Below the pieces are notes generated by a model. That model saw only the letters and a program-made list of their open reading frames with translations. It had not been told where the DNA came from and made no database searches. Below, piece after piece: positions 5,991 to 12,065 of a DNA stretch of 12,065 nucleotides. Numbering within the stretch: position 1 is the first letter of the stretch; each line of letters starts with the position of its first letter. The position numbers were made by a program, and so were the translations under genes. This DNA is from Cyanobacteria bacterium K_DeepCast_35m_m2_023 (lineage in GTDB: Bacteria; Cyanobacteriota; Cyanobacteriia; PCC-6307; Cyanobiaceae): the NCBI GenBank assembly GCA_016882345.1, contig VGQR01000032.1, positions 1-12,065 on the forward strand. The letters run 5' to 3'.

Positions 5991-7961
5991 TCAGGCGCTG
6001 CGTCCGAACGCCACCAGTCGCCAGGTGTCCCGGTCTCGAGCAAACACGTAGCGGTTGCGCAGGGACGTGGCCCCTGTGCGGGCAATGGTGCTGCCATCCC
6101 TGGCCAGGCGGCTGTCGCTGTAGTTGAGCTGGACCTCCACCACGATCCGGTTGGGTGTGCGTTCCATCACCTGCAAGCTGTCGATGCGGGCCTCGATCGC
6201 CTGGGTTTCGCCCCGGCCGGCATCGCTGCTGCGCTCGGCCTGCAGGCGCTGCACCTGGGTGTCGCGCGCCATCTGCGCCAGGGGCAGGCTGCTCGGGCGG
6301 CCTGCCAGCACAGCAGCCTTGGCGGTCAGCCAGCTGTCGAGCAGGCCCCTCAGCTGGCTGTCGCTGGGTTGGGCCTCGGTCAGGGGCACGGCAGGGCGGG
6401 GGGCCGGCGTCGGTTTTGGTTTGGTCGGCTCTGGTCGGCTCAGCACCGGCTTGACCGGCAGGGGTTCGGGGCTGCGCCAGGGCTGACGGGTCAGCAGCGC
6501 CGCAACGCCGACCACCACCCCCAGTGCCAGGGCGGCGAGCCCGATGGTCCGAGTTGGCAGTCCAGCGGTTGGGAGTGTCGGCCAGCGCAGTGCCGGCCAG
6601 GCCAGCGGCTCCGCGTCGTCCTCTGGCTCCCCGTCGTCGAGAGCAGCGGACGGCTGCTGCAGCGATGGCGGCTGGCTGACGCCGGTCTCAAGCCCCAGCG
6701 GGGCCGCTGTTTGCAGGCCAAGTCCGCTGGCCAGGGCAGCAAAGGGATTGTTTGGCGTTCCTGCAGCGGCTGTCGCAGCTTCTGGGGCCGCGGACCTGGG
6801 TTCCGCCTGTTCGATGTACAGCTGGACATCGCGGTCAGCAAAATAGGCATCCAGATCGGGGTCGGCCTCCAGATCCCGGTAGCCGGGCAGCACATCACGT
6901 TGCAGCCAATCGCGGCAGTAGGCGCACAGCTGGGCCAACGGGTCAGGGCTCTGCTGCGTGGCCCAGGCCAGCAGTTCAGGACTGGCCCCGCGCTGGAAGC
7001 AGTCCTGGGCCTGCTCCACCTTGCCCAGCAGCAGCAGCAGGCAGGCCTGCAGTGTTTCGGTGCCGTCCTGCGCAATCGCCTCGAGCCGTGTCAGGGCGGC
7101 GGCGATCCGTTCGGGTTTGCGCTGGGCGAACCCTGAGGCGGTCAGGGCGGTGGTGGCCAGAAAATCGGCCGCCTTTGATTGCTCAGCCCATGCGCTGAAC
7201 AGGTCGACCTGCTCCTGCACGGTCAGGAACGAGCGGATCTGTTTGAAGAAGCTCTGGAAGGCGTCGCGGTCGAGCCGCAGATCGGCCGTGCCTTCCAAGC
7301 CGCCGCGGCGTGCGACCAGGTCGGCCAGCAGGCGCAGGCCTTCGGCCCGTTCGCCCGTGGCGGTGAGCGGGCGGCTGAGCAGGTCGAGCACCCGGTAGGG
7401 GGTCAGGCTTTCCAGGGATTCGCCCAGTTGCTGGCGCTGGCTGGGCAATTGCCCCATGCGCTGCAGCAGCTGCTGGGCCTGCAGCAGCAACTGGGCCGCC
7501 GCCTCATAGCGGCGCAGCTCCTGCAATTCGGCGGCACCCGCCAAGGCAGCGTGGGCCGCGACCAGGGCGAGGTCGGCTTCCCGACTGCTGCCCAGCGCGG
7601 GGGCGCGCGGTGGCTGCAGGCTGCGGCTGGCGAGCTCGTAGACCTCCAAGGGCAGTCCGGCTTCGAGCAGCAGCACCAGGCCGCCGACCTCGAGGCTGCC
7701 CGGTACATCGAGGGCGGCGATGACGGTGCCGCCGCCGCTGCTTAGGGCGGTCAGGTCGGCTTCGTAGCGTGCACGGCGCGCAGTGTCGCTGAGCAGATCA
7801 GCGCTGCTGCGCAGCAGTTGGGCCCGCGCATCGAGGGTTTCCTCGCTGTAACCGGTCTCGGGGATGCGGTCCAGCCGCTGCTGCAGCATCCGCAGGGCCG
7901 CCTGGGCATCGCTGGCCGCGCTGACGCCGAGCAGCCGGAAATGATCGATCGGCAGTTCCAA
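5991..7961 (-). CDS. ftn2: Cell division protein Ftn2/ZipN (ARC6-like), IMS domain
   Basis: A membrane-anchored division protein of the cyanobacterial Ftn2/ZipN family (plastid ARC6), which tethers and organises FtsZ at mid-cell. From the TTG start it is 656 aa. Residues 2-70 are the divergent J-domain-like region (ELPIDHFRLLGV, then ARYEADL). Residues 75-385 are a helical, repeat-like cytoplasmic part rich in Leu, Ala and Gln. A Pro/Ala/Asp-rich linker runs to about 470. One membrane segment (IGLAALALGVVVGVAALL) lies at about 473-490, followed by a Pro-rich stretch and the C-terminal IMS/DUF4101 domain at about 532-656 (LNYSDSRLARDG, then a Trp-containing end). The frame is open to a GTG at 8180, but that would overlap pdhA by over 100 bp. 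ELPIDHFRLLGV is the usual N-terminus, and only the TTG at 7961-7959 fits it. It heads the leftward series that continues with ffh. Confidence 0.87.
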   Translation of the reverse strand: MELPIDHFRLLGVSAASDAQAALRMLQQRLDRIPETGYSEETLDARAQLLRSSADLLSDTARRARYEADLTALSSGGGTVIAALDVPGSLEVGGLVLLLEAGLPLEVYELASRSLQPPRAPALGSSREADLALVAAHAALAGAAELQELRRYEAAAQLLLQAQQLLQRMGQLPSQRQQLGESLESLTPYRVLDLLSRPLTATGERAEGLRLLADLVARRGGLEGTADLRLDRDAFQSFFKQIRSFLTVQEQVDLFSAWAEQSKAADFLATTALTASGFAQRKPERIAAALTRLEAIAQDGTETLQACLLLLLGKVEQAQDCFQRGASPELLAWATQQSPDPLAQLCAYCRDWLQRDVLPGYRDLEADPDLDAYFADRDVQLYIEQAEPRSAAPEAATAAAGTPNNPFAALASGLGLQTAAPLGLETGVSQPPSLQQPSAALDDGEPEDDAEPLAWPALRWPTLPTAGLPTRTIGLAALALGVVVGVAALLTRQPWRSPEPLPVKPVLSRPEPTKPKPTPAPRPAVPLTEAQPSDSQLRGLLDSWLTAKAAVLAGRPSSLPLAQMARDTQVQRLQAERSSDAGRGETQAIEARIDSLQVMERTPNRIVVEVQLNYSDSRLARDGSTIARTGATSLRNRYVFARDRDTWRLVAFGRSA

Positions 7962-8071
7962 TGCGGACGTTGACTGCTGGTCGACTGTAGGCAGTGTCTG
8001 CGGTTCTGGCTCAATTGATGCCAGACGTTGTGAATGGACCTCGTAGAATTTCAGCCATGACCAAGGCAGAC
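7962..8071. promoter_or_regulatory. Divergent promoter region between ftn2-like gene and pdhA
   Basis: About 110 bp must carry both promoters. Rightward, TAGAAT at 8044-8049 is a good -10 candidate, although no -35 hexamer lies at standard spacing (TTGATG at 8015-8020 is too far, TTGTGA at 8028-8033 too near). Transcription from it would start near 8056 and give pdhA a very short leader. Leftward, TTGAGC and TACAGT occur 19 bp apart on the minus strand, a weak pair. No operator-like dyad was seen. Confidence 0.4.
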
Positions 8072-9172
8072 ATGAGTCCAGATCTTGCCGCCGCCTCAGG
8101 AGCCCCTGCCTGCTCGGCCGAGTCCACCCATGTGGCTGGTCCCCACGCCGAGCGGCTTGAGAACCTTTATCCGGCCACACCGGCGACGGTCAGCCACGAC
8201 GAGGGGCTAATGCTCTACCGCGACATGGTGCTGGGCCGGCGCTTCGAGGACAAGTGCGCCGAGATGTACTACCGCGGCAAGATGTTCGGTTTCGTGCACC
8301 TCTACAACGGGCAGGAGGCCGTCAGCACGGGTGTCATCAAGGCGATGAAGGCCCAGCATGACTGGTTTTGCAGCACCTACCGCGACCACGTGCATGCCCT
8401 CAGTGCCGGCGTTCCGGCCCGCGAGGTGATGAGCGAGCTGTTCGGCAAGGAGACCGGCTGCAGCAAGGGCCGCGGCGGCTCGATGCACCTGTTTTCGAAG
8501 GAGCACCACCTGCTGGGTGGCTACGCCTTCATCGGTGAAGGCATCCCGGTGGCCCTTGGTGCGGCCTTCACCAGCCGCTACATGCGTGACGCCCTGGGTG
8601 ATGCCAGCAGCGACGCGGTGACAGCCGCCTTCTTTGGCGATGGCACCTGCAACATCGGGCAGTTCTATGAGTGCCTCAACATGGCGGCACTGTGGAGACT
8701 GCCGATCCTGTTCGTCGTCGAGAACAACAAGTGGGCCATCGGCATGGACCACAACAGGGCCACCAGTGATCCTGAGATCTGGCGCAAGGCTGCGGCCTTT
8801 GGCATGGCCGGCGAAGAAGTCGATGGCATGGACGTGCTGGCGGTGCGCGCCGCTGCCCAACGGGCGATCGAGCGTGCCCGCGCCGGCGAGGGACCGACCC
8901 TGCTCGAGTGCCTGACCTATCGCTATCGCGGCCATTCTCTGGCCGATCCCGATGAGCTGCGGGCCGAGGCCGAGAAAGAATTCTGGGCCAAGCGCGATCC
9001 GATCAAGGGCCTGGCAGCCCACTTGATCGAGCACAAGCTGGCGACCAGCGAAGAGCTGCAGGCCATCGACAAGCAGATCGACGCCGAAATCACGGATTGT
9101 GTCGAGTTCGCCCTGGCGGCCCCTGAGCCGAAGCCCGAAGAGTTGACCCGTTACATCTGGGCTGAAGACTGA
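8072..9172 (+). CDS. pdhA: Pyruvate dehydrogenase E1 component, alpha subunit
   Basis: This thiamine-diphosphate subunit, with E1 beta, decarboxylates pyruvate and passes the acetyl group to E2, feeding acetyl-CoA to fatty acid synthesis and the TCA branch. From ATG 8072 it is 366 aa. Conserved E1-alpha features are [19 protein letters not shown] near 56-74, [11 protein letters not shown] at 103-113, the loop SKGRGGSMH at 131-139, and the ThDP motif from GDG (189-191) to ENN (217-219). The downstream [15 protein letters not shown] is also typical. I chose 8072 because AAGG stands five bases before it. An in-frame ATG at 8057 is a close alternative, and the frame is open to 7994. The gene stands alone on its strand; the beta subunit is not in the window. 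It ends 22 bp from the convergent sigma factor gene. Confidence 0.96.
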   Translation: MSPDLAAASGAPACSAESTHVAGPHAERLENLYPATPATVSHDEGLMLYRDMVLGRRFEDKCAEMYYRGKMFGFVHLYNGQEAVSTGVIKAMKAQHDWFCSTYRDHVHALSAGVPAREVMSELFGKETGCSKGRGGSMHLFSKEHHLLGGYAFIGEGIPVALGAAFTSRYMRDALGDASSDAVTAAFFGDGTCNIGQFYECLNMAALWRLPILFVVENNKWAIGMDHNRATSDPEIWRKAAAFGMAGEEVDGMDVLAVRAAAQRAIERARAGEGPTLLECLTYRYRGHSLADPDELRAEAEKEFWAKRDPIKGLAAHLIEHKLATSEELQAIDKQIDAEITDCVEFALAAPEPKPEELTRYIWAED

Positions 9173-9180
9173 GCTTCAGC
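9161..9180. terminator. Hairpin across the pdhA stop codon, possible bidirectional terminator
   Basis: GCTGAAG (9161-9167) and CTTCAGC (9174-9180) form a perfect 7-bp stem with a 6-nt loop that includes the TGA. It is the only strong structure between the convergent pdhA and sigma factor genes. No U-run follows on either strand, so it is not a classical intrinsic terminator; it may slow polymerase or protect 3' ends. Confidence 0.35.
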
Positions 9181-9194
9181 CCGGTTGGGGTGGA

Positions 9195-10121
9195 TTACAG
9201 GCTGCTGGGCATGCGGCGGGTCAGGTTGCGCAGTTTGCGCAGGGCCTTCATTTCGACTTGGCGTACCCGTTCGCGCGACACCTCGAGTTGGCGTCCGATT
9301 TCAGCCAGGGTGTGGCGCTCCTCCCCGTCCAGGCCGAAACGCAACTGCAGCACTTGGCGCTCCTGATCGCTCAGGTGGCTGAGCCAGCGGCCCAGCTGCT
9401 CCTGGTGAATGCCGCGCTCGACCCGGTCGAGTGGCTCTTCGTCGGGGTTGTCGGCGATCAGGTCACCCAGAAAACTCCGCCCCTCATCACCGTTGACCGG
9501 CGCGTCCAGGCTTGAGATGGTCAGGGCTTGACGCAGCAGGCCGTCGAGCTCCTCCAAGGGAATGTTCATCGCTTCGGCGATTTCGCGCCGGCTCGGCATG
9601 GCCCCCAGCTTGTGGGCCAGATCAAGGCTGACCTTGCGAATTGTGCTCAGGCGCTCGCCCAGGTGCACCGGCAGACGGATGGTGCGCGACTGGCAGGCAA
9701 TCGCCCGGGTCATGCTCTGGCGAATCCACCAGAAGGCATAGGTCGAAAATTTGTAGCCCCGAGTCGGGTCGAATTTCTCGACGGCGCGCTCAAGGCCAAG
9801 GGACCCTTCCTGAATCAGATCGAGCAATTCCAGGCCTTTGCCTTGGTACTTCTTGGCGACGCTGACCACCAGGCGCAGATTGGCCTTCATCATGCGCGCC
9901 TTGGAGCGGCGGCCGATGCGGATCGTCTTGCGCTCCTGTTCAGACCACTCGCGCTCGCCCGATTCGACCAAGCGCATCATGGCCTGGACCTGATTGCCAA
10001 GCTCGATCTCTTCGGCTGCGGTCAACAGCGGTTCGCGACCAATCGTGCCCAGGTACCAACTGACCGGATCGTTGCCACGACGCCGGACGCTGTCGCTGCC
10101 TTCCAAGGTCGAGGTTTGCAT
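9195..10121 (-). CDS. RNA polymerase sigma factor, RpoD-like group 2
   Basis: A sigma-70 family protein of 308 aa from ATG 10121. Region 1.2 is at about 17-46 (DPVSWYLGTIG, then EEIELGNQV). Region 2 includes DLIQEGSLGLERAVEKFDP (101-119) and FSTYAFWWIRQSMTRAI (125-141), the core-binding and -10 recognition parts. Region 3 follows to about 240. Region 4 contains the -35-binding helix-turn-helix (TLAEIGRQLEVSRERVRQVE, 271-290). It lacks the long region 1.1 and non-conserved insert of the essential housekeeping sigma, so it fits the cyanobacterial group 2 class used in stress, circadian or nutrient responses. I cannot say which paralogue it is. GTG codons at 10133 and 10127 are alternative starts; the ATG is chosen by codon preference only. 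It lies downstream of nnr on the same strand, about 215 bp away, and probably has its own promoter. Confidence 0.93.
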   Translation of the reverse strand: MQTSTLEGSDSVRRRGNDPVSWYLGTIGREPLLTAAEEIELGNQVQAMMRLVESGEREWSEQERKTIRIGRRSKARMMKANLRLVVSVAKKYQGKGLELLDLIQEGSLGLERAVEKFDPTRGYKFSTYAFWWIRQSMTRAIACQSRTIRLPVHLGERLSTIRKVSLDLAHKLGAMPSRREIAEAMNIPLEELDGLLRQALTISSLDAPVNGDEGRSFLGDLIADNPDEEPLDRVERGIHQEQLGRWLSHLSDQERQVLQLRFGLDGEERHTLAEIGRQLEVSRERVRQVEMKALRKLRNLTRRMPSSL

Positions 10122-10207
10122 CGCCACGGCCACACTGCGGTCTATGACTATCCCGTTGAAATTACTGGATGGGCAGTGACTTCAGCAACGCTTTAGGTTT
10201 GGCTTGC

Positions 10208-10227
10208 AAAACAACACAAAAATGTTG
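10208..10227 (-). terminator. Weak hairpin plus T-run in sigma gene leader
   Basis: On the minus strand CAACA-TTTTTG-TGTTG is followed by TTTT (10211-10208). The stem is only five base pairs and AU-containing, so as a terminator it is weak. It lies between nnr and the sigma gene and could end some nnr transcripts or attenuate the sigma transcript. Confidence 0.25.
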
Positions 10228-10257
10228 GTTTCACAATCTGATTCATGGTTGTCAATC

Positions 10258-10272
10258 CGTTGCCTTGCAACG
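10258..10272. repeat. Perfect inverted repeat CGTTGC-CTT-GCAACG
   Basis: A 6-bp perfect stem with a 3-nt loop, directly beside the TTGACA hexamer at 10250-10255 (minus strand). This position would suit a regulator site next to a -35 element or an early-leader hairpin. No U-run follows. Confidence 0.4.
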
Positions 10273-10336
10273 AGTCTCGCTGCGATTTCCTGCGTTTTTG
10301 TTGTTTGTCGGTGTGAACGCACAACGTGCAACATTG

Positions 10337-11983
10337 TCAGCATTGCCTAGCTGCCTGCTCGACGTCGGTGCCGTTGTCTGGCGCGGCGAAGTCCCAAGGG
10401 CGTTGCCCCAGCCAATGGGCCACATCCGCCGGAGTGGCGGACCCTGCGCTGGCCCGTAGCCCCGCCAGGGCATGGTCGAGAGCCGCCGCCGCCAGCCAGC
10501 AGGGCTCGCAGCACGAGCGATGGGCCAAGGCCATGGCTCCCCGGCCGGCGGCATAGCCGGCCAGCACGTCTCCCAGTCCGGCCCGGGCCGCTGCCGCCGA
10601 GGCCTCCAGCAGTTGCCAGCGGCGGCCATCGGGGGCGGCGATGACGCTGCGGGCCCCTTTGAGCAGCACCACTGCGCCACAGTCAGCGGCAGCCCGACAG
10701 GCCGCCTCCAGGGGGGGCAGGTCCTGTAGCGCAGGCCAAAGTCGATCCAGTTCGCCGCGGTGCGGCGTGATCCAGGTGGGGCCGCGGCGATCGCGCAGCC
10801 AGGCGGCTGAGCAGCGATTGAGGCCGTCGGCATCGAGCACGAGCAGGCCTGCGAATTGCTGCAGGCGCTGCCAGCTCTGCTGTTCGGCCGCCTGCTGCCC
10901 CGGCGAGAGCTCCTGCTGCTCGAGCAGGCCGATGCCCGGTCCCACCAGCACCGCATCCAGCCGGCTCAGGGCCCCGTCCGGCAGGGTGCCTAGCAGCAGC
11001 GATCCTGCTGGACTGCAGTCCAGCTCGCTCTGCAGCACCACATGGGGCAGCAGCTGCCACAGCGCTGCTGCCAATCGCCCCGGCACGGCGGCGCGCAGGC
11101 TGCCGACGCCGCTGGCGCTGGCCCCCAGCAGGGCCAGCTGGCCGGCGCCCCGGTAGGCCTCGCTGCCAGCGATCACCAGCACGCGGCCGCGCTGGTACTT
11201 GGCGGCTGCGGGGGGCAAGGGCGGCCAGGCCGACTGGGCTGGGCCCGCGTCGTTGGCTTGCAGCCCCAGGGGGGTGGTGGCCGCCAGGGTCTGCAGCAGC
11301 GCCGCTGGCAGCCCCAGGTCGATGCGCTGCAGGCGGCCCACCGCCGCCAGGGCCGCATCCTGCACCAGTCCCTGTTTGCGCAGGCCGATTGTGTAAGTTG
11401 CCGCCGCAACTGCAGCGGTTGGCCCCAGGCGTTGGCCGCTGCTGTCGTCAAGGCCGGTGGGCACATCGATCGCCACCAGGGCCCCGGGCCGCAGCCGTTG
11501 CCGAGCGGCCAGCAGCGCCGCGATCGCCTCATCGGGCGGCCTTTGCTGGCCGATGCCGAACAGGGCATCGACCCACAGGGCAGGGCCTGCCGCATCCGGC
11601 GTGCTCTGCAGCTGCATCACCCCCAGCCACAGGGCCAGGCGCCGATGCTCGGCGGTCAGGGGTTTGTGGCGCTCGAACGGACTCCAGATCGCGGTCTCGA
11701 TGCCGGCCAGGTGCAATTCGCGGGCAATCACCAGGCCGTCGCCGCCGTTGTGACCGGGTCCCACCAGCACCAGGGCCCCATGGCAGCGCAACCAGGCGCG
11801 CCAGTCGTGCATCAGCGCCGCAAACACCGCCAGTGCGGTCTTTTCCATCAAGGCTGCAACCGGCATGCCGGCGCTAAACAGCTGTTGTTCGAGCGCCGCC
11901 ATCTGGGTGCCGCTGACCAGCAGGTGATCGGCATCCCGCGGTGGCCAGCTCAGGTCGCCAGGCAGAAGCTCAGGGGCGCTCAC
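10337..11983 (-). CDS. nnr: Bifunctional NAD(P)H-hydrate epimerase / ADP-dependent NAD(P)HX dehydratase
   Basis: A metabolite-repair enzyme that restores damaged hydrated NADH and NADPH. The epimerase domain (about 20-235) interconverts R and S forms; the dehydratase domain (about 255-535) converts the S form back using ADP. Epimerase signatures are GPGHNGGDGLVIAREL at 75-90, VDALFGIG at 138-145 and AIDVPTGLDDSSG at 171-183. Dehydratase signatures are VGPGIG at 347-352, LDADGLN at 383-389, TPHRGEL at 406-412, LKGARSVI at 441-448, and GLGDVLAG at 469-476 with the likely catalytic Asp at 472. The usual SGDVLTG here reads LGDVLAG, a mild variant. The start is GTG (11983), preceded by GGGG and overlapping a TGA of another frame. 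At 548 aa it is slightly longer than typical two-domain proteins. It is on the same strand as the downstream sigma gene. Confidence 0.95.
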   Translation of the reverse strand: MSAPELLPGDLSWPPRDADHLLVSGTQMAALEQQLFSAGMPVAALMEKTALAVFAALMHDWRAWLRCHGALVLVGPGHNGGDGLVIARELHLAGIETAIWSPFERHKPLTAEHRRLALWLGVMQLQSTPDAAGPALWVDALFGIGQQRPPDEAIAALLAARQRLRPGALVAIDVPTGLDDSSGQRLGPTAAVAAATYTIGLRKQGLVQDAALAAVGRLQRIDLGLPAALLQTLAATTPLGLQANDAGPAQSAWPPLPPAAAKYQRGRVLVIAGSEAYRGAGQLALLGASASGVGSLRAAVPGRLAAALWQLLPHVVLQSELDCSPAGSLLLGTLPDGALSRLDAVLVGPGIGLLEQQELSPGQQAAEQQSWQRLQQFAGLLVLDADGLNRCSAAWLRDRRGPTWITPHRGELDRLWPALQDLPPLEAACRAAADCGAVVLLKGARSVIAAPDGRRWQLLEASAAAARAGLGDVLAGYAAGRGAMALAHRSCCEPCWLAAAALDHALAGLRASAGSATPADVAHWLGQRPWDFAAPDNGTDVEQAARQC

Positions 11984-12065
11984 GGCAGTGGGGAGTGCAC
12001 GGTTTCATGATGGAGGCAACGGCTCAGCCGCGCCGCCCCTGCTGCCTTCACCTTGACCTTCGCCT
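11984..12065. other. Window edge upstream of nnr; partial gene possible but unresolved
   Basis: Three frames are open to the edge. Leftward, one ends in TGA at 11982-11980, overlapping the nnr GTG in a GTGA arrangement (last residues ARLSRCLHHETVHSPLP), and has GC-rich third positions. A second leftward frame ends in TGA at 12007-12005 with a Gly-rich tail. Rightward, an ATG at 12007 opens MMEATAQPRRPCCLHLDL. The overlapping leftward frame would fit translational coupling with nnr, but under 90 bases cannot decide it and none of the tails is recognisable. Confidence 0.25.

Larger units (their letters stand above)
10134..10336 (-). promoter_or_regulatory. AT-richer upstream region of the sigma factor gene
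   Basis: This 200-bp gap is clearly more AT-rich than the surrounding genes. It includes a TTGACA (-35 consensus) on the minus strand at 10255-10250, but the hexamer 17 bp beyond it (GAAACC) is a poor -10, so the promoter is not pinned down. Several small inverted repeats lie in it: CGTTGC-CTT-GCAACG at 10258-10272, TGCGTT/AACGCA at 10291-10296 and 10316-10321, and GCAC-AAC-GTGC at 10319-10329. No supported coding frame is present. Confidence 0.45.

Noticed and set aside
6369..7136. Rightward frame of 255 codons opposite the ftn2-like gene
   Set aside because: Antisense shadow of a GC-rich gene; no ribosome site, no domain.
8207..9034. Leftward frame of 275 codons opposite pdhA
   Set aside because: pdhA on the other strand has unmistakable E1-alpha motifs; the antisense product is His/Ala/Gly-rich and resembles no family.
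10169..10459. Rightward 96-codon frame starting in the sigma leader
   Set aside because: Most of it is antisense to the 3' end of nnr, and the part in the leader has no coding character.
11042..12010. Long rightward frame of 322 codons opposite nnr
   Set aside because: It is antisense to a gene with complete family motifs, the product is Gln/Gly/Ala-rich without recognisable domains, and long shadow frames are expected in GC-rich DNA.

Overview
The window is GC-rich, densely packed DNA that looks like a chromosome segment from a picocyanobacterium of the Synechococcus/Cyanobium type. The main evidence is a cell-division protein of the Ftn2/ZipN/ARC6 family (known from cyanobacteria and plastids), a short RpoD-like group 2 sigma factor of cyanobacterial type, and an Ala-tailed S16 beside Ffh. 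Most of the window is core housekeeping sequence. No transposase, integrase, CRISPR array, rRNA or tRNA gene is visible.

Layout. Positions 1-105 hold the possible 5' end of a leftward gene. Positions 138-680 encode a rightward 180-aa protein of unknown function. Converging on it is a leftward Calx-beta/RTX-like secreted-protein gene (717 to about 1985, perhaps 2015) whose single reading frame is broken by in-frame TAA and TAG codons. This is the most unusual object in the window and most likely a pseudogene. A clear intrinsic terminator (2116-2140) separates it from a long leftward gene series. In transcription order that series is ftn2-like (7961-5991), ffh (5927-4467), rpsP (4419-4021), phoH-like (4009-3017) and a BI-1/Bax1-I membrane protein (2926-2189). 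The small gaps and the single terminator suggest a largely co-transcribed block joining cell division, protein targeting, ribosome assembly and RNA metabolism.

A divergent intergenic region of about 110 bp separates ftn2 from rightward pdhA (pyruvate dehydrogenase E1 alpha, to 9172). pdhA converges, with only 22 bp between, on a leftward group 2 sigma factor (10121-9195). The sigma gene has an unusually AT-rich upstream region of about 200 bp with several small inverted repeats. Upstream of it on the same strand is nnr (11983-10337), a fused NAD(P)HX epimerase/dehydratase for metabolite repair. The last 60 bp are too short to assign.

Start codons needed judgement. ffh and nnr start with GTG, the ftn2-like gene most plausibly starts with TTG, and the pdhA, sigma and BI-1 starts are chosen over longer open frames. 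I found no convincing new multi-gene system. The points that deserve checking are the interrupted Calx-beta gene with its upstream dyads, the conserved-looking unknown protein at 138-680, the low-complexity tails of Ffh and S16, and the structured leader of the sigma gene.
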